Source: Atopsyche davidsoni (lineage: Eukaryota > Arthropoda > Insecta > Trichoptera > Hydrobiosidae). Taken from it: a stretch of 64,000 bases of DNA. The DNA is taken from positions 1,550,001 through 1,614,000 of the forward strand of contig JAILWY010000015.1 of assembly GCA_022113835.1 (NCBI GenBank), given 5' to 3'. Within the stretch, counting starts at the first letter, position 1. Every line of letters starts with the position of its first letter. Below the pieces are notes generated by a model. It saw nothing but the letters and a program-made list of their open reading frames with translations. It had not been told where the DNA came from and did no database searches. The position numbers and the translations under genes were made by a program. Below are positions 1-12,129 of this stretch, in pieces.

Positions 1-939
1 AGGTTGACTCGCATTTATTACCTGGACACAGGTACTTTTATTAGCTATGTAGAGTACATACACTATATATAGTAAAACATATGTATTTTTAACATTTTAA
101 GCAAAAAATATCAAAGCTAAGATAATATCTTTAAATACACTGTACAGTTAAAACAGAAGACACCATAAGAAAAATAAGACATACCATCAGCAGCAAACTG
201 TGATTCTGTTGTGCTACTATTTAAAACAATTCTGTGTTTAAATTGATTTTCAATGTTTTACACATGAAAATTAAAAAAAAAATAGCATTAATGCAGGATA
301 TTAGATTTTTAAAAATAAAAAAAAACCTTTATACTTGGCCCGTAATCGAATCCAGGATAATGTTATCGTGTTCATTAAACAACTAAGCATTTTAAAATAA
401 ATAAATTCTCTTAAAATACATGTAAAGGTTATTTTAATTGTTTAATTTTTTTATATTTATACCTTCATAACCAGCTCTGTATTTTTATACTAACTATTCT
501 GCATGGCATTCTCAACGTAAAACACTGAATCAGAATAAAACCATAAACACTCAATACAACGAATATTGAAAGGCGAGTCCTGAAAACGGCCATTTTGCAA
601 AACATGATCGTCAATTGTTTCGCGTATATAACTGCAGAAAATAATAAAAAAATATGAATATCGATACACGCGGCAAGGTACACCGGTCCACCTGCGCTAA
701 CAGTATTGTTTGGATCCTCCCGCGAGACAAAGGATATCATACTTATAGTGCCTTATCGCATTTTCGGATCATAAACTTTTGGTTTCACCCCCAATCGACT
801 GGAATTTATAGAAAAACTTTATGGGGCGCGACTCTGGGGTGAATCTACCCCTGCACAATGCGTGCCCGTCATTTCAGGCCTGAACACGTCAACCAAGACA
901 GAGGGTCTTCATCGATTTATTATATTTTGTTTATTACCT
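1..939. other. AT-rich gene-free stretch
   Basis: No recognisable gene or RNA. Short frames here lack codon structure or domain motifs. Positions about 650-900 are somewhat less AT-rich, but I cannot assign them. Confidence 0.5.
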
Positions 940-1240
940 TTCCGCTCTTCTGTACCCTGAGCATGTGTAAAGGATCGGTAATGGAGTAGTAAACTTGGAA
1001 TTATTGTGGAGGGATGTGCTCTGGGAGTACCTGCTATTGTTTTTGTAGCTTGCTGCAGAAGGGTATCAGATCTTAACGCCAGATCTTTAAATGCTATTGG
1101 GCATACAATATAAAACTGACCCGGGGATCTACTGCACAATTTTCCCCTTAAAAAACCATGAACACTGGCTCAGCATTAGTATATGCTCATTGAAATGGTC
1201 GCCAACCTCTTCTGAGGAGAGGCACTTGATGAAAAATAAT
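940..1240 (+). repeat. Interspersed ~300-bp repeat, family A
   Basis: Starts near TCTGTACCCTGAGC and carries GTGGAGGGATGTGCTCTGG, GTATCAGATC, AACGCCAGA and CCATGAACACTGGCTCAG, ending GAGGAGAGGCACTTGATGAA. The same ordered blocks recur at 12800-13085, 21570-21790, 25728-25850 and 26445-26735, and the 3' part also at 5855-5945 and 7020-7135. The last ~55 bases (ATGGTCGCCAACCTCTTCTG) match the end of LINE fragments in this window. Confidence 0.75.
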
Positions 1241-1659
1241 ATTATAACTTCTCAATAATTCTATTAGCATGACATTTAATATTATTTTTAAAAAACCAGT
1301 GTGCGTATAAAAAAGTGAAAAATCATTTTAAGGCATGCAGTTCTGCATTGCATGATGTTATCAAACCATTTTGATTTTGTTGTTTCATATATACTCGTAA
1401 TACAAATTTATTCAACACTTTTACTAAACTATTTGTATTGGTGATGAATTTTTTTCCATAGTAGGGAGCCCAAAATCATTTTAATAAAAATAGTGCAAAT
1501 TAATATTTTATTTAATAATATATAATAAAATATAGTTTTACCAGTGTTGTCTCTTCTTTGCCTTGTAACGGACTTTCATTCAATACGTCCTCTTTTTTTA
1601 ATTGCCTTCTTGAGACAATAAATCAAATGAGCACTCTTTCGTAGCGCAGCATTGCCAGT

Positions 1660-1900
1660 CTTGTGGTCCAGCTTCCATGGCCGCCATGGCCGCCACGGCC
1701 GCCATTTTGTAATGCTTGCGGAACAAAAGCGCGCGTGTTCTTGATTCGAAATTTGAATTCCGCGCGCGCCGGGCCGGTGCCGCCATTGTGCGCCGCGGCC
1801 ATCGCGCCATCCAATCTGCCCGCATTCAGAGGCGAGCCAGAGTACTATTCATGAGACTGCGCCGCTGGAGAGCACCGAGCCCGCGGACACACATCAAATT
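1660..1900. promoter_or_regulatory. GC-rich island with GGCCGCCAT tandem; possible promoter or enhancer
   Basis: A CpG-rich island in AT-rich surroundings. Positions 1675-1706 hold a 9-bp tandem of the type GGCCGCCAT ending GCCGCCATTTTG, a match to the YY1/Pho core. GCCATTGTG lies at 1782-1790. Overlapping short frames on both strands are best read as by-products of composition. The island could also be a 5' exon of a gene whose body lies outside the window. Confidence 0.3.
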
Positions 1901-2319
1901 TGTAAACCAAATACTGTCGGGAGCTTTTGCTAACCCTTCGATTGCCGTCTTGACCTTTCGATTTGTCTGCAACTTTTTTTAATAATATCGATTTCTTTGC
2001 TCTGTCTATTTTTTTCTGTTTAAATAGTACGAAACGAAACGAAAAACACATATTAAAAATAGTTTCAATTATTTTTTTTACACCGATTAATAAAGTAATT
2101 TATACCGTAAATAGCGTGTAAGTTTTTTTAGCACCTCTTAAGATACCTAAAAGATAAACTCTATAATTAAGCAATAAGTTACGTAAAAATAAAGCTTTTG
2201 AGTATTTATTGTTATTGTTTAATATTACTCGCATCAATATAATATTTGGGACTATTTCTGGGAATTGGAAAAAAAAACGAAAGACGTTCAATAATCAATA
2301 TTTTTGACAAAGAGTACTT

Positions 2320-2515
2320 GGTGGAATTCCATTTCAATATTTTAAATAAATACTTAAGTGATTTTTCTATATGTTAACATTTATTAGTGACCGGTTTTTC
2401 CAAACTTTCACTCAATTTGACAATGCTAACGTAAAAAGTTGACGAAACCGGTCACCAATAAAAATAACGTTTTAGAAAATACTCAAGTATTTTATTTAAA
2501 ATATTAATCATTTCG
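2320..2515. repeat. MITE-like element with long imperfect terminal inverted repeats
   Basis: The left arm (AATATTTTAAATAAATACTT ... TTAGTGACCGGTTT) is mirrored by the right arm (AAACCGGTCACCAATAAAAA ... AAGTATTTTATTTAAAATATT). Arms are about 60 bases with scattered mismatches. No coding sequence lies inside. The outer arm and flank recur inverted at 18505-18605. Confidence 0.6.
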
Positions 2516-2668
2516 TTAAAGACAATATACATAGTATAATTTTAATTTTTTTTATTGATTTTTACAAATCTTGTAATTTTTAAACTCTCTTATTATTTCA
2601 TCAATATTTTTTAAAAAATCAATAAAGTATATCCCATTTTGTATATTGCAACATTGTTGCGACTGTGA

Positions 2669-2669
<1 letters not shown>

Positions 2670-2722
<53 letters not shown>
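2670..2722. repeat. (TA)n microsatellite
   Basis: An uninterrupted TA dinucleotide run of about 50 bases. A shorter run occurs near 20333-20354. Confidence 0.95.
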
Positions 2723-2723
<1 letters not shown>

Positions 2724-3536
2724 CGAGATGGTCTCGCAGTTGTTACTATAGCCTATACAACAGCAATGCCGGTGAATAAGCGATAATTATTTCACTTGTT
2801 TGCGTGCTGTTGTCTCCGTCTGAGTCGAGCTTACGCTTTAATTGAATATTATCATTTGCTGTGTATATTCGTGGAATTGACATTGTAAAGGTGTGCAAAG
2901 AGGGAGAGTCCTAGAAGGCTTTAAAGCTGCCTCCACGCGCTGCGACACAACCGACACCCGCACAGTGATAAGCCAATATCTTTATATTATAATGGATTTA
3001 TTTATGTAATAACACCTCTAAAATATATTTTAAATTAATTGATTTTGATGTAACCACAAAGTGTAATAAAATTTTATGACAGTACAAAATCATTTCAGCC
3101 CGAAAAGGCTTTTTTTCCAGCTGTATGGAAAGACCCGACGCGGTGATTTTTTTATTACGCTTTCTCGTATAACTTGTTGCTTTTTAATATTCGCCATTTT
3201 ACACGTGTCAGATATCGCACAATAAAGCCAGCCGCTCGCCTACGCACGTGCCGCATACAAGGCACCTATATATCACGGGGCCCGTCACTTTTATGAAATA
3301 GTGCCCCTACCCCCTTGCCCCACACCCGCCCCTTCGGTCGGTGCAAATTAAAAACGTCGTAAATTACACAAAACCTCCCCCTCCCCCCCCCCCCTACTTG
3401 CCAAGTCTCGAGCCATTGGTGGCAAATTAAAAAAAAATGAATTGCTACTCTCTGGACTGAGTCAAGGACGCTGGCTTTTCCAAGAATTTGCAGGTATTCT
3501 TGAACACACCTATAAAAAAAATTTCAACAGCCTTGA
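2723..3536. other. Gene-free stretch with a pyrimidine/C-rich segment
   Basis: 3225-3400 is GC-richer and strongly C-skewed (CCCCTACCCCCTTGCCCC, then a poly-C run near 3380-3393). No coding or RNA gene recognised. Confidence 0.45.
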
Positions 3537-4190
3537 CTATTTAATCAGGATTTAATAATTAACAAAAAAAAAAAAAAACAATACTTAAATTATATTTTTA
3601 AGGTTCTTGTATAAAAAATGCATTAATCATATTTCCCAATACTATGAGCTATCTAGATATCTTGAACATATCCAATATAAGTTGTTATGTCAAAATCAAA
3701 AATGTCTTCAGAAATAAATGATGTAGGATAGGTTTAAATTCGAGTTAAACAAACAAGCAATCCGTTCACATTTATAAATTTGAAATCATGTTTAATTTAA
3801 TATAAAATTTTGGGTATTTTCTATACTTTAACTATTTGACTATATTAATCAGGATTTAAAAATTAACAAAAAAAAAATAAACAACACTTTAATTATATTT
3901 TTAAGGTTCTTGTATAAAAAATGCATTAATCATATTTCCCAATATTATGAGCTATCTAGATATCTTGAACATATCCAAAATAATTATGTCGACCAAAATA
4001 AATTGTTTTGGTTTTTTATAATTTAAATTGGAATTTGTTAAAATCTTTTCGTTGTTTAAGAATCAAAAATGTCTTCAGAAATATTTATATTTCGTTTCGT
4101 AGATAAATGAAAGGATAGGTTTAAATTCCAGTTAAATTAAAAAGCTATCATATATAGTTTAATATAAAATTTTAAATATTTTCTACTCAT
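3537..4190. repeat. Divergent tandem duplication, unit about 300 bp
   Basis: Copy 1 (about 3537-3835) and copy 2 (about 3838-4190) share ordered blocks: AATCAGGATTTAA, AAGGTTCTTGTATAAAAAAT, GAGCTATCTAGATATCTTGA, AAAATGTCTTCAGAAAT, GGATAGGTTTAAATTC and TTTAATATAAAATTTT. Copy 2 carries extra sequence. No open frame spans them. Confidence 0.8.
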
Positions 4191-4744
4191 GGGCAAAAAA
4201 AACTTTAAGAGAAAAATTGCTCTATATTGCTTATGTTTTAATAAATATTTTTAGTAGATTTGCATAAAGATTAATTTGTATTTAAATACATATAACTTTG
4301 TGCAAATATTTATTGCAAGTATAAACCTATTTTCTGTTTTTTGGTTTGAGTATTTCGTTTCAGTTGTACAGTAGTTGTGAGAATAATATTTATTTTGCTT
4401 TGGATGAATTAATGATAAATAATAATTATTTCTAATATAGCACAATAAACCTGTAATTGAATTCGTAACCGAGAAGCTCCTGCTCCAACTTATCACTGGC
4501 ACGTCTGTTTACGGATTCCAGCAAAGTCAAACAAAGCGCACAATTTGTTTTCAATAGACAGAAATGACGTGCTAGATGATTGGTTATACTGAAACTGTGT
4601 CACCGTTTACGTGCAATATCACAGCTGTATTCAATACCCCGAAAGCCTTCACAATATGGAGCAATTGACATATTTATCACGTTTCGTTTTGTCAAGCATT
4701 GATTTACAAAACGTTTGCACGCTTGAGTAAATTTATAAAACTAT

Positions 4745-5215
4745 CAAAATGTTCTATGGAAAGTTCTATGGAGGAAAGTTCTATGCACAAGAGACACAAC
4801 CCTGAAATCTCGATGGAGATTCACTAAGTGTTATGTCGTCTCACTTTTCCTTAATGGAGTCGAAGCTTGGACACTCAAGACAGCTACTATGCGAAGAATT
4901 GAGGAGCCAGAAATGTGGCTGTATAGGAGAATCCTTAAGATATCCATAAGTCTTGCACAGAATGCGCAAAGAAAGGGAACTCTTGACGCTGATGAATAAG
5001 CCAACATACAACCTATTTTAGCAACATATTTCTTAACAATATGTATGGCATCCTCCAGCTGATTGTCCAAGGAAAAATCGAAGGAAAAAGGGGCATTCGA
5101 AGAAGGAAGTGCAGCCGAATTGGTGAGACTGGCCAAGGATAGAGAAATGTTCAAGGAAATGTTCACCAGTCTCTTATGAGAAGAGGTAACAAAAGAAGAA
5201 GATCAAAGGTTTCCT
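4745..5215 (+). mobile_element. LINE 3' fragment (ORF2 C-terminus, 5'-truncated and frameshifted)
   Basis: Plus-strand frames read FLNGVEAWTLKTATMRRIEE then PEMWLYRRILKI, then GKIEGKRGI-like sequence. This is the post-reverse-transcriptase C-terminus of many animal non-LTR retrotransposon ORF2 proteins. It is followed by GATAGAGAAATGTTCAAGG and a tail TCTTATGAGAAGAGGTAAC. Several frame breaks and internal losses show it is dead. The clade (RTE-like or another) is not settled. Related copies lie at 8640-9035, 19645-19825 and 24066-24430. Confidence 0.75.
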
Positions 5216-5854
5216 AACCTTTTAAAAAAACACTATAAAACTTAGTTTTGATCTACTTCAATAAACGCTTTAAATACTTATAACTTTGCACGTGCTGAAA
5301 ACTTTTTTTTGCTGTGCATTGTTTTTCCATCCTGCGACCCGAGCGGGTTCGGGAAATGCGTTTTTATATGAATTTATTCTATATAAAATATATTTTTGAA
5401 TATATTTATATTTACTGCGGGGTGAAGCAGTAGCGCGGAGTGAAAGAATAGAGGCATAGTAAAAATGTTTTAATTACTTTCCCGTCTGTCCGGCGAGGCG
5501 TCAATCGGGGAGGCTGTGCATCTCTCGCCCCGGGGACCCGCGTCTCTGTCAGGGACCAACTTTCATAATAACACCACTAAAGACGGACCCCGGACGACGC
5601 AGAAAATACGGAAATTAAAAATCTGGCGACAAGAAGTGACAGGCCTCGGATTAACAATGGATCGTGAAGCGCGACCCCCAAAACTTACCTGCTTTCATCA
5701 TTTTTACTGAAATATAAAAAAAATCATTTAATTCTTTGATGAAAATTAATATAATACACACAATCACATTTTACATGTTTTCACATATATATTTTTTTTA
5801 AATATTTTATATATAATGAGTGATTTTTCCACGTTGGCATTATCAAACTGAGTA
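5216..5854. other. Gene-free stretch with a small GC-rich island (5470-5690)
   Basis: 5470-5690 has elevated CpG (GTCCGGCGAGGCG, CGCCCCGGGGACCCGCG). The open frame over it (5516-5710) has no recognisable motif and is more likely compositional. The remainder is AT-rich. Confidence 0.3.
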
Positions 5855-5945
5855 TCTTCTTTATCAAGTGCCTTACCTCAGAGGAGGTTGAGCTTATATA
5901 CTCATGGTTTTCTAATGGGAAAATAGTGTAGTGGGTTCCTGAGTT
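5855..5945 (-). repeat. Family A repeat, 3' part, reverse orientation
   Basis: ATCAAGTGCCTTACCTCAGA, then CTCATGGTTTTCTAATGGG and AAATAGTGTAG are the reverse complement of the family A end. Confidence 0.6.
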
Positions 5946-6699
5946 TACATATTGTATATTTGTAGTACTCTCTCTCTCAAAACTATTGAATATTTATATA
6001 TATTTTTTTAATAAGTACATCTACTTGTGTAATTTTATTTGATTGAATTGCTGTCTGATAATAAAATAACAATGTTTTTAGGAGTTTCTTCATTAAAGAT
6101 TTGAAGTTTCGGCCCCGAAGTTGGGACTATTTTTAAGGTACTTCAAGCATTATAATATTATAAACTAAAGTTTCCCAGTTTTAGAAAATAAACGCGTCAT
6201 AAAAAAATCCGTAGCATATGGAATATATAAAGAAGCCACACTAAAGCGGTTGAACTATACAAATATAAAAATATAACTATAAAAATATAACACTTATAAT
6301 ACATCCTACCTTCTGACCCTTCCTTTTCAAATTTCCTTACATCGTCATTGGTCAGAAAAGTATTTTTTTTGTTGAAAAATGTTATTTGATGATCAAAGCA
6401 ATTTTTTATGAATATTTTATATTTTCACGCATGGATTTTTCAAGGCTGTTGTTTTGTTATTTTAATATTTTCTGCCAACGCAGATATTCTTTACTATATT
6501 TAAAAAATGCAATAAAAAATATTTATATATGTACTCGTTTTTTACCCAAACTGAAATTAGTGAAACGACGAGAAAAAACCTCTATAAAAATTTCGACACG
6601 GTGGGATAATTAATTTTATTCGTGTTTTTGTTTTGCGTTTTTAGAATGTCTTAATGGAATTTTTTTTTATTTTAACATATTATTTGCTATATAAGTATT
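5946..6699. other. AT-rich gene-free stretch
   Basis: No recognisable gene. The frame at 6386-6613 is AT-driven, with no motif. Confidence 0.45.
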
Positions 6700-6870
6700 A
6701 GTAAATATCGGACCTCGCGGCCGTGACGTCACGCCTGATCGTGACGTCAGCCAATCACGGCCGGGCCACTTTGAATTGCGTAATTTGATTGGAGGATCGG
6801 CTGTCAGGCCGCAATGTCTGCGGTGATGGGAATTGAAACAGCGCTCGTCTCACACGGGCCGCATTGGATT
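6700..6870. promoter_or_regulatory. GC-rich island with two perfect CRE palindromes and CCAAT boxes
   Basis: TGACGTCA occurs at 6724-6731 and again at 6742-6749, start-to-start 18 bp. CCAAT lies at 6751-6755 and an inverted one (ATTGG) at 6788-6792. TGACGTCA is the consensus CREB/ATF site and CCAAT the NF-Y site. The cluster lies in a short CpG-rich island surrounded by AT-rich DNA. No coding exon is visible nearby, so it may serve a gene outside the window or an unannotated transcript. Confidence 0.5.
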
Positions 6871-7019
6871 AATAATTTATTATATATTTATAATATATTT
6901 TATAATTCAAAAATCTTCAAAAAAAATTTCAAATATAAAAACCATTGAAAATTAAATTTTTTTCTTCATACCCATAATGGAAAATCTACGCTGTCTATCT
7001 TTTTATCTATACAGTAGAA

Positions 7020-7135
7020 GGTCCCGGGGACCAAATACAATATTCTCCCTAAGAAAACCATGAATGCTAAGTTAATTCTCAGTGAGATGGTCGCCAACCT
7101 CTTCTAAGGAGAAGCACCCTAAGAAGACCAACAAT
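7020..7135 (+). repeat. Family A repeat, 3' part
   Basis: Contains AAAACCATGAATGCTAAG and GAGATGGTCGCCAACCTCTT then AAGGAGAAGCACC, as at the end of the other family A copies. Confidence 0.65.
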
Positions 7136-8639
7136 GTAATATTTCACTTTTTTTATTTTTTAATATTAAGTGTACGACCCAAAATATTTCATTACTAAAT
7201 ATAAGCACAAAACAAACCTGCTTTTGGTTTTAACATGCAGCTCGTTTGTTAGGCAAAAGCTTCATAATTGTCATTAAAATCGCTGCTAACTTGCTATAAA
7301 AGCAAATTTATATTAGTATTACCTCACTAATGTGGTCTTTCACGTGTAATTTTTTTTAATTCTAATCATTACCTGTTATAAAAATAATAACCATATACAC
7401 TGCCACTTAATATATATACATACATAAATATAAAAATAATGTGCTTATAGGCTTTGGTAGTTCCTATTATTAATATATCTTGGTTCTTGAGTATTTTACT
7501 AGTTTTTCTCATCGTCAGGGATTAATAAAAAACTTAAACTGAAAACGCAGCAAAAGCTTTTTGATATATTGAACGATTGGAAATTTAAAAAAAAACACAT
7601 CTAGAAACATCTCTAAATGTATTCATTATTTTGGTATTTTATAAATATTTTTTTTACTTAAAACTGCGAGTAAAATTGAGCAACGCTGTACGTGATATGT
7701 TCGAACCGCACAGTAGACAGACAAAACACCATAACTAAAATTGTTTCCTAGATTGCATGTAGTGGCGGTGAATATAACTAAGTTTGTTCGGGAATAAGTG
7801 CTACGTACTTGCTAAAACTATTAATTGATACAAAACTCTGCGCCCCCCTCCACAGAGGCCAAAGTTGCCGGCCAACTTGGGATAAATTGTCATTTCATAA
7901 ATTTATATGGGTTTCTATACCATTTATCCTTTGTGCTTGATAGGGTGACCAACCAATTGGAAAAAATATATATTCATTTTATATTGATACTAGAGTACCA
8001 TGAATCATCTAATAAACCAAAAATATGTGATATTCTCTTACAATTTATTTCATTGCATAAAACGAAAAAAAAAACACTTATTTTTAACACAAAATATTAC
8101 CAGGAGTTTACGCATAGATAGATTTTTAAAAAATACTTATGATTCATAATTTAATAATAAATATAACTGTGTTTCACGTAATTTGAAGGCATGGTCCCAC
8201 GAATGCCGTAGGGACAAAACTATCGAAGGTCCCGATATATTTTTTGTATGAAATAAGTCTTGGAATTTTTTTTTATTGTTTCTTGGAGAAATGCCTGTGT
8301 TGCCATTAAACTTTTAGGATGCGCGGTCGGCGGGGATACAACAATAATAAAAACTTTACCCCTAAATTATGCCGCACTTTATTTATTTGTGTTTGGCCTA
8401 TTAGTGGGCAACATTTGTTACGGAAACTAAGACTATGCGTTATTCTTTATACACCACGTAGGCCGGGGTTTGTGATTTGGATCGTGAAAAACACAAGGAG
8501 AAGAAACTACAACTACATATATATATATATAATATAAATGTGTGTGTACACAATAAATCTGTATAGGTGGAAAATGCGAATTGATTAAAAATATTCCATA
8601 TAAATCGTTGGTAATCCTGACAGTAAATTTATTCGTTTG
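7136..8639. other. AT-rich gene-free stretch
   Basis: Frames at 7825-8121 and 8319-8537 lack motifs and convincing codon use. A short TA run sits near 8518-8530. Nothing else recognised. Confidence 0.45.
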
Positions 8640-9035
8640 AGGAAAGTACTGTGCTCAAGAGATAAACCCTGAAATCTCACTGGAGATTCACTTTATGGGA
8701 TCGAAACTTGGACACTCAAGACAGCTACTATGCGAAGAATTGAGGAGCCAGAAATGTGGCTTTATAGGAGAATCCTTAAAATACCATGGGTTGACCGCAT
8801 CACAAATGAAAGAGTCTTGCACAGAATGCTGGTAAAGAAGCGAAAGGTGTCCCATTTTGGATACATTTTTCGCAACAATATGTATGGCATCCTCCAGCTG
8901 ATTGTCCAAGGAACAATCGAAGAAAAAAAGGACATTGGAAGAAGGAAGTACAGCCGGATTAGTGAGACTGGTCAGGGATAGAGAAATGTTCAAGGAAATG
9001 TCCTATGAAGAGAGACAACAGGAGTTGAAGAATCT
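8640..9035 (+). mobile_element. LINE 3' fragment (ORF2 C-terminus)
   Basis: The clearest LINE remnant: MRRIEEPEMWLYRRILKIPW then VDRITNERVLHRM, KRKVSHFGYIFRNN and LQLIVQGTIEEKKDIGRRK, the typical ORF2 C-terminal order. The upstream part is internally deleted relative to the 4745 copy. It ends near GATAGAGAAATGTTCAAGG. Immobile. Confidence 0.8.
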
Positions 9036-10460
9036 TTGGTAAAATATCTACTAAATTCTAATACGTATTAATTTTAAAATTTCTTTAAATGACCTCAATA
9101 CCGTAGCCGAAACGTCGGAGCTGAGTATTTGTAGAAACTCATATTAATATTAATATTTTATTATCGTTTGAATTCAATGTTGGTACAATTATCAAAAAAT
9201 AAATATTTGCGCCAAATGAAATATACATCGCTCACCTGTTGGTTTATTTTATTTTTAAAGAGCCTCCATTTGTATTTTGCAAGACACAATCCTGAAAAAC
9301 CCTCAGTTAAGCAAATTTAACCGGATATTGTCAGATAAACCTGAATTGCGCCCTCGAGTGGGCTATCGAACGTGAATAATGAATACAAAAATAGATAGAA
9401 ATCTTTGTCGATTCAACAATCCTACATTGGATAAGGAAATAATTCGAGAATTTATATCGAACATAATGATTCTCAACAGATTTTATTTTTATCAGATGAT
9501 CCATAAGCTTTTTTATACATCCCTGTTATAAAAATACAGCTAAACCTAAATTTTACATAAAATCTGGGTCTGTATTTCATATTTTATCTATTGAACTAAT
9601 ATGGATTATATTATTAATGAAGGCTTATTTGAGAAGCTTACATTTTGTATAGTCACTCTATCTGGACTCATCGTCGTATGCAAAAAAATTGGGACAACAA
9701 GCAACACATCATTTTGATTTTTACTTTAAAATAAATACACAGTAATCTTTCTGGAATTAATTATAATCGTAGAGATACTTATTATGTTTTATCAAATTCT
9801 TGTGTAATTGATTTTTATCTTGTAAATATCTTTATACTTCTGTTATTAGATACAGTCAAAATTTCATGGTTAAAAAACTGGAGCTGCCCCCTAAAAGAAT
9901 CGAAATATAGTGACATAGCCCAAAAAATATATTACTCTTTAATAAGTGGCACATTTTAATGTTAAAGAAAAGAAAATAAATTTAGCCTGACATGGCTCAA
10001 ATTAATAACAATCCAACCATACCCTAGAAAAGTCATCCCCTAATCCGGGGTGCGTGATATATGCCCTGTGATTAAATATTTTTTTTACTTTTAAAATCTT
10101 ATCTCTTTATCTTTTTTATAGCAGATTCCTCCAAAAAGTATTTGTAAGTGATATTCATTATTGATTAGGGGACTAAATATAGAATCAGTATAGTTTTTTT
10201 GCCATTTTCACATGTGATATTTATAAAATATATATATTTAAATTAAATATAAAAAATTAATCAACTTTTTCATTGTGATTTTATTTAAAGATTAATAATA
10301 ATTATTGAAAAAATAAATAATTAACATCCCTTATAGCCTATCATCCGAGAATGCGGGAACCTACAAAATACATTTTTTCGTAAAAATGTTTTGTTTTTAT
10401 CATAAGCGTGTAAACAAATTTAAAGTTCTTCATAAGCGAATGGCCAATTTCTGTTTAATA
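9036..10460. other. AT-rich gene-free stretch
   Basis: No gene recognised. GTAGCCGAAACGTCGGAGC at 9105-9123 is a small GC-rich inverted-type motif that may be a repeat tail. Confidence 0.4.
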
Positions 10461-10712
10461 TACAGGATGATTCGAAACGTGTTACCTTAACTTAATAATC
10501 TGCAACTTAACATAAAAATATTCAAAACGCTTCTTTTATAAAATAAATGCAATAAACGCTTCTTCGCAAATACAATATTTTTTTGGTAATTCCTTAAAAA
10601 AGGAGATTAATTTTTAAGAGTAGGGGTAATCAAGAGGAAATTAACAATTTTTTTTTTATGTTGTGTTTACGAATAAGATTAAATGTCCGTAGCACCTTTG
10701 GAATCACCCTGT
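10461..10712. repeat. Short MITE-like element, TIR of type ACAGGGTGATTC
   Basis: The left end TACAGGATGATTCGAAACG is matched by the right end TTTGGAATCACCCTGTT in inverted orientation, enclosing ~250 AT-rich bases with no coding capacity. A single similar end (TACAGGGTGATTCCAAATAT) starts at 54481. Confidence 0.5.
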
Positions 10713-11865
10713 TTAAAGTAATAAAGCATCACTTGTTTATCGCGAGCGAAAGTATCTAGAAGTTGCTTTTTCATTTTTAATTTAATAAAAATAACTAACT
10801 ATAGGATTCCAAGAAAAACTTGTTACAAATATTAATAGAAATTCTTTAAAATTTATTAGCTTCACTTCGAACAAATAAGAAAAGAAAATTATACAAAGTT
10901 TTTATATTATATTAACAGAAATTTAACTACCCTTCATATGTTATACAGGGTGTATTTTTCAGGTGATATCACGCGTTTTGCAACCCTCGTGTATTGAGAC
11001 ACCGAGGGGTCTCTCCAACACGAATTGGGACAACATCGATTCACCCCTAAGCCTCCCTCGCTACGGAGGGTTTCATTTTCTTTTACTGCGTCAATTTTCA
11101 TTTCTGGCTATTTATTTCACTGCTTTAAATAAGGTCGTGAAAAATAAGTACTTTTCATTCATTACTGGCCGTGAGTTTTATTCGCGGGAACTGCCTTTGA
11201 TCTTCCCCGCCATTTCGGAAACTTCCCTACTTTCGCTAACTTCCTTTCCTAGAATGTAATCAAATTTTCATTTTTCTCCGATGAATGCCATTAGAGTACC
11301 TGCTTCCACCTCGTTTCCATAATACACACGAAACTTTGCTATTCTATTATCAATACAATCAATTTTACATTATATGAGTTTTATTCAATTTCTTAGATTT
11401 GTACTTTCACGCCACTTTTTTTACTATCTCAACAAAACTTACACGAATATTCCTGTATGTATAAAATATGAAGACTTTTCTAACATTTATTCCAGAAAAC
11501 TTTATGCATGAATGCTAGTATAAACTGCATGCCTTTGTTACCTGCAGTTCATTTTTCGTTATAAAAGTGAACTGTTCCCAAATACCTCCATTACAAGTGC
11601 ATTCGCCTTTGCAATAAAATTTGTAATAACAGTTTATTTTTATATGCAACATCAAATTAAATATGAATTTAATACAGTGCTTTTATTATATTATACATTC
11701 TTACTGTGCAAAATTGGTTTTTTTTTATAACTCTTAAATTAAGATAAAATTATTATACATATTGTAACAAAACATACTGTAATACAAATAAAAATAATTT
11801 TAAAGCCTGTTATTTTTTTCAGTCAAACCTGAATTTCAGCTCAATTTTTATCTGCGTGATAAAAA
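10713..11865. other. Gene-free stretch with a less AT-rich segment (10960-11260)
   Basis: 10963-11259 is open in one plus frame (98 codons, hydrophobic middle) but shows no family motif and no credible splice context. I do not call it a gene. Confidence 0.35.
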
Positions 11866-11931
11866 TCTTTATATCTTTATATTATAATATAAAGATATAA
11901 AGAATTTTAAATCTTTATATTATAATATAAA
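11866..11931. repeat. Two AT-rich perfect palindromes
   Basis: 11866-11903 is a perfect 38-bp palindrome centred on ATTATAAT. 11912-11931 is a related 20-bp palindrome (CTTTATATTATAATATAAAG). Confidence 0.85.
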
Positions 11932-12129
11932 GTCTTCATAATGTTTCGAGTTCAAGAATGAAGATGTATAATTCTACTGTCTATATTTAGGGGCTGTGTT
12001 ATATTATTAATAGTATTTATATGTTATGTATAGATCAGCAACCAAAGCCTTATTTACACTCTAAAAATGGCAAACAGTACTAGTATACAGCAAAACACAT
12101 TCATTGGGTGCAATAGTATATATTTTTTA

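Noticed and set aside
320..390. Possible SINE head (GGATTCGATTACGGGCC on the minus strand)
   Set aside because: Only a weak B-box-like match, with no second copy or body found.
1598..1854. Overlapping frames on both strands at the 1.7-kb GC island, including an Ala/Met repeat
   Set aside because: They mirror a 9-bp DNA tandem. Frames open on both strands indicate composition, not coding.
8730..8981. Frame of 83 codons as a cellular gene
   Set aside because: Sequence is the C-terminus of a LINE ORF2 and repeats elsewhere in the window.
10963..11259. 98-codon plus-strand frame with hydrophobic middle
   Set aside because: No recognisable family, no signal of splicing, and composition alone can explain it.
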